Shown here one piece after another: positions 40,701-52,700 of a stretch of 64,000 nucleotides of DNA. The stretch comes from Saccharopolyspora gloriosae (GTDB lineage: Bacteria; Actinomycetota; Actinomycetes; Mycobacteriales; Pseudonocardiaceae). How positions within the stretch are numbered: the first letter of the stretch is position 1; each line of letters opens with the position of its first letter. Location of the stretch: the NCBI RefSeq assembly GCF_022828475.1, contig NZ_CP059557.1:1798001-1862000 (forward strand), in the 5' to 3' direction. Made by a program: the position numbers and the translations under genes. The notes beneath the pieces are model-generated. The model was not told the origin of the DNA. It did not search any database and saw only the letters and a program-made list of their open reading frames with translations.

Positions 40701-43700
40701 CACTCCGCGCACGTCGAAGCGCTCGAAGCGGAACTGCTCGACGCGCTCGCACCGGTGCGCCCCGTCGGCTCGGTGGTGCCGTTCTTCTCCACCGTCACCG
40801 GGGACTGGCTCGACACCACCGGCATGGACGCCGCGTACTGGTACCGCAACCTGCGCCGCACCGTCGGTTTCGAACCGGCCGTGCGCGCCCTCGCCGAGCA
40901 GCAGCACGGCGTGTTCGTCGAGGTCAGCTCGCACCCGGTGCTGAGCTTCAGCGTGCAGGAAACCGTGGAGCAGGCGGGGATTCCCGCCGTCACCGGCGCC
41001 ACGCTGCGCCGAGACCAGGGCGGCCTGGACCGGTTCCTGCTCTCCGCCGGTGAACTGTTCGCCCACGGCGTCGCCGTGGACTGGGCGCCGGTGCTCGACG
41101 ACACCGGGGCGCGGCGGGTGGACCTGCCGACCTACGCCTTCCAGCACGAGCACCTGTGGGCGCTGCCCACTGCCCCGCGGCTCGCCGCGACCGCGGCCGA
41201 TGCGGCGGAGGCCGAGTTCTGGGACGCCGTCGAGCAGCAGGACCTCGGTTCGCTGACCGACCGGCTCGACGTGGACGAGGACTCCCTGGCGGCGGTGCTG
41301 CCCGCGCTGTCGTCCTGGCGCCGCAGCCGCACCGAATCCTCCACAGTGGACTCGTGGCGGTATCGGGTCAGCTGGAAACCGTTGAGCGGCAGCGGAAACG
41401 CCGCGCTCGCCGGGACCTGGCTCGTGGTCACCACCGAGGGCGTGGACGATTCGGGCGTCACCGACGCGCTCACCGCGCACGGCGCGACGGTGCGCCGGGT
41501 CGAACTGGACGAGTCCTGCCTCGACCGGGACACGGCGGCCGAGCGCCTCACCGGCGACGACGAGCCGGCCGGCGTGGTGTCGCTGCTGGCACCGGCCGAA
41601 CGGCCCAGCACCGCGCACCCCGAACTCGCGCTGGGCCTCGCGCTGAACGTGAGCCTGATCCAAGCGCTCGACGGGACCGACGCCCCGCTGTGGGCGCTGA
41701 CCCGCGGCGCCGTCGCCACCACCCGCGCCGAGCAGGTCGTGAACCCGATCCAGGCGCAGGTGCACGGCCTCGGCTGGACGGCCGCGCTGGAGCATCCGCA
41801 GCGCTGGGGAGGCGTCGTCGACCTGCCCGCCGAGCTCGACGACAGGGCCGGTCAGCGGCTCGCGTCCGTGCTCGCGGGATCGGACGAGGACCAGCTCGCG
41901 ATCCGCGCCTCCGGCGTGTTCGCCCGCCGCGTCGTGCGCGCCCCGGCGGGCGACCGCGCGCCCGCGAAGGACTGGAGCCCGCGCGGCACCACCCTGATCA
42001 CCGGCGGCACCGGCACCCTCGCCCCGCACCTCGCGCGTTGGCTGGCGAAGCAGGGCGCCGAGCACCTGGTGCTCACCAGCCGTCGCGGCGCCGACGCGCC
42101 CGGCGCGGCCGAACTGCTCGCCGAACTCGCCGAACTGGGCGCTCGCGCCGAGATGCTGCCCTGCGACCTCGGCGACCGCGGGTCCGTCCGGAACCTGTTG
42201 GCACGGCTCGAATCCGACGGCCGCACCGTGCGCACCGTGCTGCACACGGCGGCGTTCATCGGCCTGCAAGCGATCAACGAGGTCACTCCGGAGTCCTTCG
42301 CCGACGTGATCCGGGCGAAGGTCGTCGGCGCGCAGCACCTCGACGAACTGCTGCCCGCCGAGCTCGACGCGTTCGTGCTGTTCTCCTCCACCGCCGGAAT
42401 GTGGGGCAGCGGGCAGCACGCCGCCTACGTCGCGGGCAACGCCTACCTGGCCGCGCTGGCCGAGAACCGCCGGGCGCGCGGCCTTCCCGCCACCTCGATC
42501 TCCTGGGCATCTGGGCCGACGACCAGAAGCTCGGCCGCGTCGACCCCGACGCGATCCGCCGTAGCGGCCTCGTGTTCATGTCGCCGGAGCTGGCGCTGGC
42601 CGGGCTGCGCGGCGCACTGGACCACGACGACACCGCGCTCGCGGTGGCCGACGTGGACTGGGAGCGCTACTACCCGGTGTTCGCCGCCGCCCGGCCCACC
42701 GCATTGTTCGGCGAGATCCCCGAGGTCCGCGGCATCGTGCGGCAGCAGGCCGAGCAGACCGGCACCGTGGCGGGCGGCGAGTTCGCCGCGCGAATCCGTG
42801 CGCTGCCCGCCGCCGAGCAGAGCCGGCTGCTGCTGGACCTGGTGCGTTCCGAGGCGGCGACCGCGCTCGGGCACACCTCTTCCGACGCGCTCGGGGAGCA
42901 ACGCGCGTTCCGCGACGTCGGGTTCGACTCGGTGACCGCCGTCGACCTGCGCAACCGGATCGCCGCCGCCACCGGGCTCACGTTGCCGACCACGATGGTC
43001 TTCGACCACCCGAACCCGCTGTCGCTGGTGGAGTTCCTGCGGGCCGAGATCGCCGGTGCCACCGGCACCTCGGCGACGACGGCGGTGCGGCCGGTGGGCG
43101 ACGAGCCGATCGCGATCGTCGGCATGAGCTGCCGCTACCCGGGCGGGGTGAGCTCGCCGGAGCAGCTGTGGGACCTGGTGGCACAGGGCGCGGACGTGAT
43201 CTCCGGGTTCCCCGCCGATCGCGGCTGGGACGCCGAGGGGATCTACGACCCCGACCCGGACCGGCAGGGCAAGACCTACTCCACGCAGGGCGGATTCCTG
43301 CACGACGTGGCCGATTTCGACGCGGAGTTCTTCGGCATCTCCCCGCGCGAGGCCCTGTCCATGGACCCGCAGCAGCGGCTGCTGCTGGAGACCGCGTGGG
43401 AGTCCTTCGAGCGGGCGGGCATCGACCCGGCCACCTTGCGGGGCAGCCTCACCGGGGCGTTCATCGGCGCGAGCTACCAGGACTACAACGCGCACGCCGC
43501 CGACGGGTCCGAAGGCCACATGATCACCGGGGCGCTCTCCAGCGTCCTGTCCGGGCGGGTGAGCTACCTGTTCGGGCTGGAAGGCCCGGCGGTCACGTTG
43601 GACACGGCGTGCTCGTCCTCGCTGGTGGCGCTGCACCTGGCGTGCCAGTCGCTGCGCAACGGGAGAGCTCGCTGGCGCTGGCCGGTGGCGTGTCGGTGAT

Positions 43701-46700
43701 GTCCACGCCGAGCGCGTTCATCGGTTTCAGCCGCCAGCGCGCGATGGCCGTCGACGGTCGCTGCAAGGCGTACTCCGAGGCCGCCGACGGCATGAGCCTC
43801 GCCGAGGGAATCGGCTTGGTGCTGGTGGAACGCTTGTCCGACGCCCGCCGCAACGGGCATCCGGTGCTGGCTGTGGTGCGCGGTTCGGCGATCAACCAGG
43901 ACGGTGCTTCCAACGGGCTGACCGCGCCGAACGGGCCGTCGCAGCAGCGCGTCATCCGCGCCGCGCTGGCCAACGCGGGCGTCGCGCCCGCCGAGGTCGA
44001 CGTGCTGGAGGGCCACGGCACCGGTACCGCGCTGGGCGACCCGATCGAGGCGCAGGCGCTGCTGGCGACCTACGGGCAGGAGCGGGCGAATCCGCTGCTG
44101 CTGGGGTCGATCAAGTCCAACATCGGCCACACCCAGATGGCCTCCGGCGTGGCCAGCGTGATCAAGATGGTGCAGGCGCTGCGGCACGGCACCGTCCCGC
44201 GAACGCTGCACGTCGACGAGCCGTCCTCGCACGTGGACTGGGCGTCAGGCGCGATCGAGCTGCTGGGCGAGCAGGTTCCGTGGCCCGAGTCGGACCGGCC
44301 GCGCCGCGCCGCGGTGTCCTCGTTCGGGCTCAGCGGCACCAACGCGCACACCATCCTCGAACAGGCCCCGCCGGTCGAGGAACCGGCGCACACGCCGGAG
44401 GCGGGCATCGTGCCCGCAGTCCTGTCCGGCCGCAGCGAGTCCGCGCTGCGTGCGCAGGCCGCACGGCTGCTGTCCCATGTGGACGAGAACGAGTTCGCGC
44501 TGCCCGATCTCGCGTTCTCCCTCGCCGACGGACGCGGCCGGTTCGAGCACCGGGCGGCGGTGATCGCCGAGGACCCGGCGGAGCTGCGGCGCGGCCTGAC
44601 GGCGCTGCGCGACGGCAACCCCGCCGGGAACCTGGTGCGCGGCAAGGCGTCCGGAGACCTGCGCACCGCGTTCCTGTTCACCGGTCAGGGCAGCCAGCGC
44701 CCCGGCATGGGCCGGGAGCTCTACGCCCGGTTCCCCGTGTTCGCCGACGCGCTCGACGCGGTGCTGGCGCACCTGGACGCCGAGCTCGACACCCCGCTGC
44801 GCGAGGTCCTGTTCGCCGAACCGGACACCGCCGAGGCCGCCCTGCTCGACACCACCGCCTACACCCAGCCCGCGTTGTTCGCGCTGGAAGTGGCGCTGTT
44901 CCGGCTCGTCGAATCGTGGGGGCAGCGCCCGGACTACCTGGCCGGGCACTCCATCGGGGAGCTCGCCGCCGCGCACGTCGCCGGGGTGTTGTCGCTGCCC
45001 GACGCGTGCGCGCTCGTGGCCGCCCGGGGCCGCCTGATGCAGGCGTTGCCCGAAGGCGGCGCCATGATCTCGGTGCAGGCCACCGAGCACGAGGTCACGC
45101 CGCTGCTGACCGGGCGGGTGTCGCTCGCCGCGATCAACGGGCCGGAGTCCGTGGTCGTCTCCGGCGATGCGGACGAGGCGACCGCGATCGCCGAGCACTT
45201 CGAGCAGTTGGGCCGCAAGGCGAAGCGGCTCACGGTGAGCCACGCGTTCCACTCGCCGCTGATGGATCCGATGCTCGACGAGTTCCGCCGAGTGGCCGAC
45301 GGCATCACCTTCCACTACCCGGCCATCCCCATCGTGTCCACTTTGACCGGTGAGCTCGCCACCGCCGAGCAGCTCGGCAGCGCCGACTACTGGGTCGCGC
45401 ACGTGCGCGGCGCGGTGCGCTTCGCCGACGGTGCCCGGTGGCTGGCCGAGGCCGGCGTGCGCACGTTCCTCGAACTCGGGCCGGACGGCGTGCTCTCCGG
45501 CATGGCGCGCGAGTCCGTCACCGAGGACGCGGTGCTGCAGCCCGCGCTGCGCCGGGACCGCGACGACACCGAGGCGATCACCACTGCGCTGGCTCGTCTG
45601 CACGTCACGGGGCTGCGGGTCGACTGGAACGGCTACTTCGCCGACACCGGCGCCCGGCGGGTGGACCTGCCGACGTACGCCTTCCAGCACAAGCGGTTCT
45701 GGCCCGAACCCGCCGCCGAGCAGGTGGCGGCCGACCCGGTGGACGCCGAGTTCTGGTCCGCCGTGGACCGCGCCGACACCGACGCGCTGAGCTCCACGCT
45801 GGACCTGGACGGCGACACCGTGCAGGCGATGGTGCCCGCGCTGTCGGCGTGGCGCCGCAAGCGCCACGAGTCCGCCACCGTCGATTCCTGGCGGTACCGC
45901 ACCGCCTGGCGCCCCGTGCGCCCCGAGCACTCCGCGCCCGCCGGGCCGTGGCTGGTGTTGACCCCGCAGGGTTGCGAGGCCGAACCCACCGCCCGAGTGC
46001 TGGCCGCGCTGGGCGCGGACGCGGTGCGGGTCGAGGTGCATCGCGCCGACCGCGCCGAGCTGGCGTGGCGGCTGCGCACCGAGGCCGCCGATGCCGGATT
46101 CCCGGAAAGCGGGGCCGGATTCGCCGGAGTGGTCTCGCTGCTCGCCTGGGACTCCGAAGCGCACGAATCGGACGTGCCCGCCGGGCTGCTGCTGACCGCG
46201 ACCGCCGTGCAGGCGCTCGCGGACGCCGAAATCGATGCTCCATTGTGGACCATCACGAGCGGCGCGGTCTCCGTCGGCCGTTCCGAGGCGGGCGCCGACC
46301 CGGCGCAGGCCGCGCTGTGGGGCTTCGGCCGCGTCGTCGCGCTGGAACGGCCCGCCCGCTGGGGCGGCCTGATCGACGTCGACGGCGACGCCTTCGACCG
46401 GCTCCCCACCGTCCTCGGCGGCACCGAGGACCAAGTGGCCCTGCGCCGATCGGGAGTGTTCGCGCGCCGCCTGGTGCCCGCGCCCATCGCCGCCGAGGAC
46501 GAGAAACCGTTCACCACCAACGGAACCGTGCTCATCACCGGCGGCACCGGTGCTCTCGGCGGTCAGGTCGCGCGGCTGTTCGCGCGGGCCGGTGCCGAGC
46601 ACCTGGTGCTGTTGAGCCGACGCGGCCTGGAAGCGCCCGGCGCGGCGGAGCTGCGCGCGGAACTCGCCGGACACGGCGCGCGGGTCACCATCGCGGCCTG

Positions 46701-49700
46701 CGACGCCGCCGATCGGGGCGCGCTCGCCACCGTGCTCGACGGGATCCCCGCCGAACACCCGCTGCGCACCGTGATCCACACCGCCGGAGTCGTCGAGGAC
46801 GGCGTGCTCGACGCGCTGACCCCCGACCGGTTCACCGCGGTGTGGCGCTCGAAGGTCGTCGCCGCACGGCACCTCGACGAGCTCACCGCCGACGCGGAGC
46901 TCGACGCGTTCGTGCTGTTCTCCTCCACCGCGGGCACCTTCGGCGCCGCCGGTCAGGGCAACTACGCGGCCGCCAACACCGCGCTCGACGCGCTCGCCGA
47001 GTCCCGCCGCGCCACCGGCCGGGCGGCCACCTCGATCGCCTGGGGACCGTGGGCCGAGGCCGGGATGGCCGACGCCGCCGTGCGGAGCCGGGTGCGCCGA
47101 GGCGGGTTCGACCCGATGGACCCGGAACGGGCGATCACCGCGCTGCGCCGGTCGCTGGAGCAGGACGACACGACGCTCGCCGTAGCCGACATCGATTGGG
47201 AGCGGTTCGCCGCCGCGTTCACCTCGGCGCGCGCGCTGATCTCCGAGATCCCGCAGGTCCGCGCGCTCGCGCAGACCGAGATCGCCGCACCGGACGAGCA
47301 GGGGCTGCGGTCGCGGCTCGCGGAACTGCCCGACGCCGAACGCGGGCAGGTGGTGCTGGACCTGCTGCTCGGCCAGGTCGCCGCGGTGCTCGGGCATTCC
47401 GACGCCACCGAAGTGGCCGCCGACCGGGCGTTCCAGGACCTCGGGTTCGACTCGCTGACCACGGTGGAACTGCGCAACGCGATCACCGCCGCGACCGGGC
47501 TGGCGCTGCCCTCGACGCTGGTCTACGACCACCCGACTCCGTTGGCGCTGCGGGACTTCCTGCTCGCGGAACTGCTCGGCTCACTGCCCGCGGCCGGTCC
47601 CGTCGTGGCCGTCCGCGCGGCCGACGACGACCCGATCGCCGTGGTCGGCATCGGCTGCCGGTTCCCCGGCGGCGTCCGCTCACCGGAGGACCTGTGGGCG
47701 CTGCTGGCCGACGGCACCGACGCGATCAGCGCGTTCCCCACGGATCGAGGCTGGGACCTCGACGCGCTCGCCGCCGGTGACTCGGCCACTCGCGACGGCG
47801 GATTCCTGGACGGCGTGGCCGATTTCGACGCGCCGTTCTTCGGGATCTCGCCGCGCGAGGCGCTGGCGATGGACCCGCAGCAGCGGCTGCTGCTGGAGAC
47901 CACCTGGGAATCCCTGGAGCGCGCCGGGATCAACCCCGACCGGCTGCGGGGCAGCGACACGGGCGTGTTCGTCGGCACCAACGGCCAGGACTACCCGCAG
48001 CTGCTGCGCGACGCGGCCGCCGACGTGGCGGGCCACGTCGCCACCGGCAACACCGCCAGCGTCATGTCCGGCAGGCTCTCCTACACCCTCGGGCTCGAAG
48101 GCCCCGCCGTCACGGTCGACACCGCCTGCTCGTCCTCGCTGGTCGCGCTGCACTGGGCGGCGGGCGCGCTGCGCTCCGGCGAGTGCTCGCTGGCGCTGGC
48201 CGGTGGCGTGTCGGTGATGTCCGGGCCGGACTCGTTCGTCGAGTTCAGCACCCAGAGCGGGCTGGCCCCCGATGGGCGCTGCAAGGCGTTCTCGGCCGAC
48301 GCCGACGGCACGGCCTGGGCCGAGGGCGTCGGAATCCTCGTGCTGGAACGGCTTTCCGACGCGGTGCGCCACGGCCACGAAGTGTGGGGCGTGGTGCGCG
48401 GCGGCGCGGTCAACCAGGACGGCGCCTCCAACGGGCTCACCGCGCCGAACGGACCGTCGCAGCAGCGGGTGATCCGCCAGGCGCTCGCCGACGCCGGGCT
48501 GACCACCGCCGACGTGGACGCCGTCGAGGCGCACGGCACCGGCACCACCCTCGGCGACCCGATCGAAGCCGGTGCGCTGCTGGCCACCTACGGCCGCGAC
48601 CGGCGGGAACCGCTGCGGCTCGGGGCGATCAAGTCGAACCTGGGCCACACCCAGGCCGCCGCCGGTGTCGCCGGGGTGGTGAAGATGCTGCTGGCGATGC
48701 GCCACGGGCTGCTGCCGAAGACGCTGCACGCCGACACCGCCACCACGCACGTCGACTGGAGTTCCGGCGGAGTGGAACTGCTCGCCGAGGCGCAGCGGTG
48801 GCCGGAGCCGGGACGCCCGCTGCGGGCCGGGGTGTCCGCGTTCGGCGTCAGCGGCACCAACGCGCACGTGATCCTCGAGCAGGCTCCGGCGCTCGGCGCC
48901 GAACGCCCGGCGCCGCGAGTGCGCCCGCGGGTGGTGCCGTGGCCGGTGTCCGCCCGTTCGAAGGCCGCGCTGGACGAGCAGCTCCAGCGACTCGCCACCG
49001 CCGCCGACGAGTCCATTGTGGATGTCGGGTATTCGCTGGCCACCGGTCGTGCCGCACTGCGTCACCGAGCCGTGCTGCTGGCCGGTCCGGACGGGACGAC
49101 CGAGGTAGCCAGGGGCACCGAGCAGGGCGGTCGCACCGCATTCCTGTTCTCCGGGCAGGGCAGCCAGCGCGCCGAGATGGGCCGCGAGCTCTACGACCGG
49201 TTCCCGGTGTTCGCGGCGGCGCTGGACGAGGTGCTGGCTCACCTGGACCTCGAACTGGACCGCCCGCTGCGCGAGGTCCTGTTCGCCGAAGCGGGCAGCG
49301 CCGAAGCCGCCCTGCTGGACCAGACCGTTTGCACCCAGCCCGCGCTGTTCGCGATCGAGGTCGCGCTGTTCCGCCTCGTCGAATCCTGGGGCGTGGTACC
49401 GGATCACGTCGCGGGCCACTCCATCGGCGAGGTCGCCGCCGCGCACGTCGCCGGAGTCCTGTCGCTGCCCGACGCGGCGAAGCTGGTGGCCGCGCGAGCG
49501 GGCCTGATGCAGGCGCTGCCCGAAGGCGGGGCGATGATCTCGGTGCAGGCCACCGAGGACGAGGTCCTCGCGGAGCTGACGGGCGAGGTGGCGATCGCCG
49601 CCATCAACGGCCCGGAGGCCGTCGTCGTCTCCGGCGCCGCCGGCGCCGCGCGCCGCATCGGCGAGCACTTCGCCGAACAGGGCCGCAAGGTCCGCGAGCT

Positions 49701-52700
49701 GGCGGTGAGCCACGCGTTCCACTCGCCGCTGATGGACCCGATGCTCGACGACTTCTACCGCGTCGCCGCCGAGCTCACCTACCACCCGCCGACGATCCCC
49801 GTCGTGTCGAACCTGACCGGCGCGGTCGCCGACGCGGCGGAGCTCTGCTCGCCGGAGTACTGGGTGCGCCACGTGCGCCGCCCGGTCCGGTTCGCCGACG
49901 GCGTGCGCGCCCTGCGCGACGCCGGAGTGAGCCGGTACGTGGAACTCGGCCCGGACGGAGTGCTCGCCGCCATGGCGCAGCAGGTGCTCACCGGCGAGCC
50001 GGTGGTGGCCGCGCTGCGCAAGGACCGGGGCGAGGAAGTCGCGCTCACGACCGCGCTGGCCAGGCTGCACGTCCACGGCACGCCGATCGACTGGGAGGCG
50101 TACTTCGCCGGCACCGAGGCCCGGCGCGTCGAGCTGCCGACCTACCCGTTCCAGCGGGAGCGGTTCTGGCCGGAGCCGTCGAAGCGGGCCGCCGCCGGAG
50201 ACCCGGTGGACACCGAGTTCTGGGACGCCGTCGAGCGGGAGGACCTGGAATCGCTGTCGGGCGCCTTGGACCTCGACGGCGCCGCGCTGGCCGCGCTCTC
50301 GGCGTGGCGCCGCGACCGCCGCGACCAGTCCGTTGTGGACGGATGGCGCCACACGATCACCTGGAAGCCGATCGGTACCGCCCGGGCGACCGGCCCGTGG
50401 CTGGTGCTTGCCCCGGCGGGGGAGCGCGGCACCGACTGGAACGCGGCCGTGCTCGCGGCGCTGCCCGGCGCCGACGTCGTGGAGGTCGGCGACGACCTCG
50501 ACGAACTCGGCGACCGCTACGCGGCGGCCGTGGCACTGCCCGGCACCGACCCGGAGGCGCTGCTGCGCACCCTGGCCGAAGCGGGCGTGACCGCACCGCT
50601 GTGGAGCCTCACCCGGGGTGCCGTGGCCGTCGGCCGTGCGGAGATCCCGGACGCCGAGGCCGCCCCGTTGTGGGGCCGGGGCCGAGTCACCGCCCTGGAC
50701 CACCCGCAGAGCTGGGGCGGCCTGGTCGACCTGCCCGAAGCGGTCGATCCGCGTGCCGCCGACCGGCTGGCCGGAGTGCTCGCCGGGACCGAGGACCAGG
50801 TCGCGATCCGCGCCTCCGGCGCCTACGGGCGCAGGCTGGTGCCCGCACCGGCGACCGGTGATCCGTGGCGCCCGCGCGGCACGGTGCTGGTCACCGGTGG
50901 CGGCGAACCCGCCGACCGGATCTGCCGCTGGCTCGCCGCCAACGGCGCCGAGCACCTGATCCGCACCACCGAGGACCCGGACGCGACGGTCCTGGGCTGC
51001 GACCTCGCGGACCGCGACGCACTGGCCACGGCGCTCGCGGACGTGCCGATCACCGCCGTGATCCACACCGGGCCGGTCGAGCACGCGGAGAACCTGGCCG
51101 CGCTGCTGGCCAACCGGGGCCTGGACGTGTTCGCGCTGATGTCCTCGATCGCCACGACCTGGGGTGTGCGCGGGCAGGAGGACGTCGCCGCCGACGGCGC
51201 CCGCCTGGAGGCGCTCGCGACGCGGTGGCGCGCGCGGGGATTGCCCGCGCTGGTCGTCGCCTGGAGCGCATGGGAGTCCACTGAGGACTCGGGCGCGGCG
51301 CACCGCCGCGTCAACGGCCTGCCCGCGCTCGCCCCGGACCTGGCCGTCACCGCGCTCGGCCACGCCCTCGGCGGCACGGAGATCTCGCTGGTCATCGCCG
51401 ACGTGCGTTGGGAGAAGTTCGCCCCGGCGGTCACCTCGACCCGGGCCAGCGCGCTGTTCGACGAGATTCCTGCGGCGGTGCAGGACAACGAGACCACCGG
51501 CACCTCCTCGCTGCGCGACGAACTGCTCGCGCTGCGGGAAGGGGATCGCGCCGAACACGTCCTCGACGTCGTGCGCTCCGCCGCCGCCGACGTGCTCGGC
51601 TACGGCGACGCCGAGGCGGTCGAGGCCGACCTCGCGTTCCGCGACCTCGGGTTCGACTCGCTGACCGCCGTGGACCTGCGCAACGCGCTCAGCGCCGCGA
51701 CCGGCCGGACGCTGCCCGCGACGCTCGTGTTCGACCACCCCACGCCGAACGCGCTCGCCGCGCACCTGCTCGCCGAGCTCACCGGCACCGCCGCCGTCGC
51801 GGACGCGCCGACGCGGGCGGGCGACGTGGACGACCCGATCGCCATCGTCGGCATGAGCTGCCGCTACCCCGGCGGCGTCCGCTCGCCGGAAGACCTGTGG
51901 CGACTGCTGATCAACGAGACCGACGCCATCGGCGCCGCGCCCACCGACCGGGGCTGGGACCTCTCGACGATGGCCACGAAGGAAGGCGGCTTCCTCTACG
52001 ACGTCGCCGATTTCGACCCCGGCTTCTTCGGCATCTCGCCGCGCGAGGCGATGGTGATGGACCCGCAGCAACGCATCGTGCTCGAAGCGGCCTGGGAGGC
52101 GTGGGAACGCGCCGGCATCGACCCGGCCGAGCTGCGCGGCACCGACGCGGGCGTGTTCGTCGGCGGTGGAACCGGCGACTACCGGCCGCCTGCCGGGCAG
52201 GTCGGGCACGCGCAGACCGCGCAGTCCGCGAGCCTCATCTCCGGCCGCCTCGCCTACACCCTCGGCCTGGAAGGGCCTGCGGTCACCGTGGACACGGCGT
52301 GCTCGTCTTCGCTGGTGGCGCTGCACCAGGCGGTGCAGGCGCTGCGGTCCGGGGAGTGCTCGGTGGCGCTCGCGGGCGGTGTGACGGTGATGTCCACGCC
52401 GGTGGGCTTCGTCGAATTCGGCGAGATGGGCGCGTTGTCGCCGGACGGGCGTTGCCGCGCGTTCGCCGAGGCCGCCGACGGCACCGGCTGGTCCGAGGGC
52501 GTCGGCATGCTCGTGGTGGAACGGCTCTCCGACGCGCAGCGCAACGGGCACGACGTGCTCGCGGTGCTGCGCGGCTCGGCGGTGAACTCCGACGGCGCCT
52601 CCAACGGCCTCACCGCGCCGAACGGGCTCTCCCAGCAACGGGTGATCCGCAAGGCACTGGCCGGATCAGGGCTCGAAGCCTCCGATGTGGACGCCGTGGA

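Noticed and set aside
30234-42419. Very long antisense open frames opposite the PKS genes
   Set aside because: They are typical GC-rich shadows: Arg/Gly/His-rich, low complexity, no ribosome sites and no recognisable domains.
42935-43168. A true gene boundary between two PKS proteins
   Set aside because: No start, stop, ribosome site or docking domain is there. The break falls in conserved KR/KS sequence and one extra G restores the frame.
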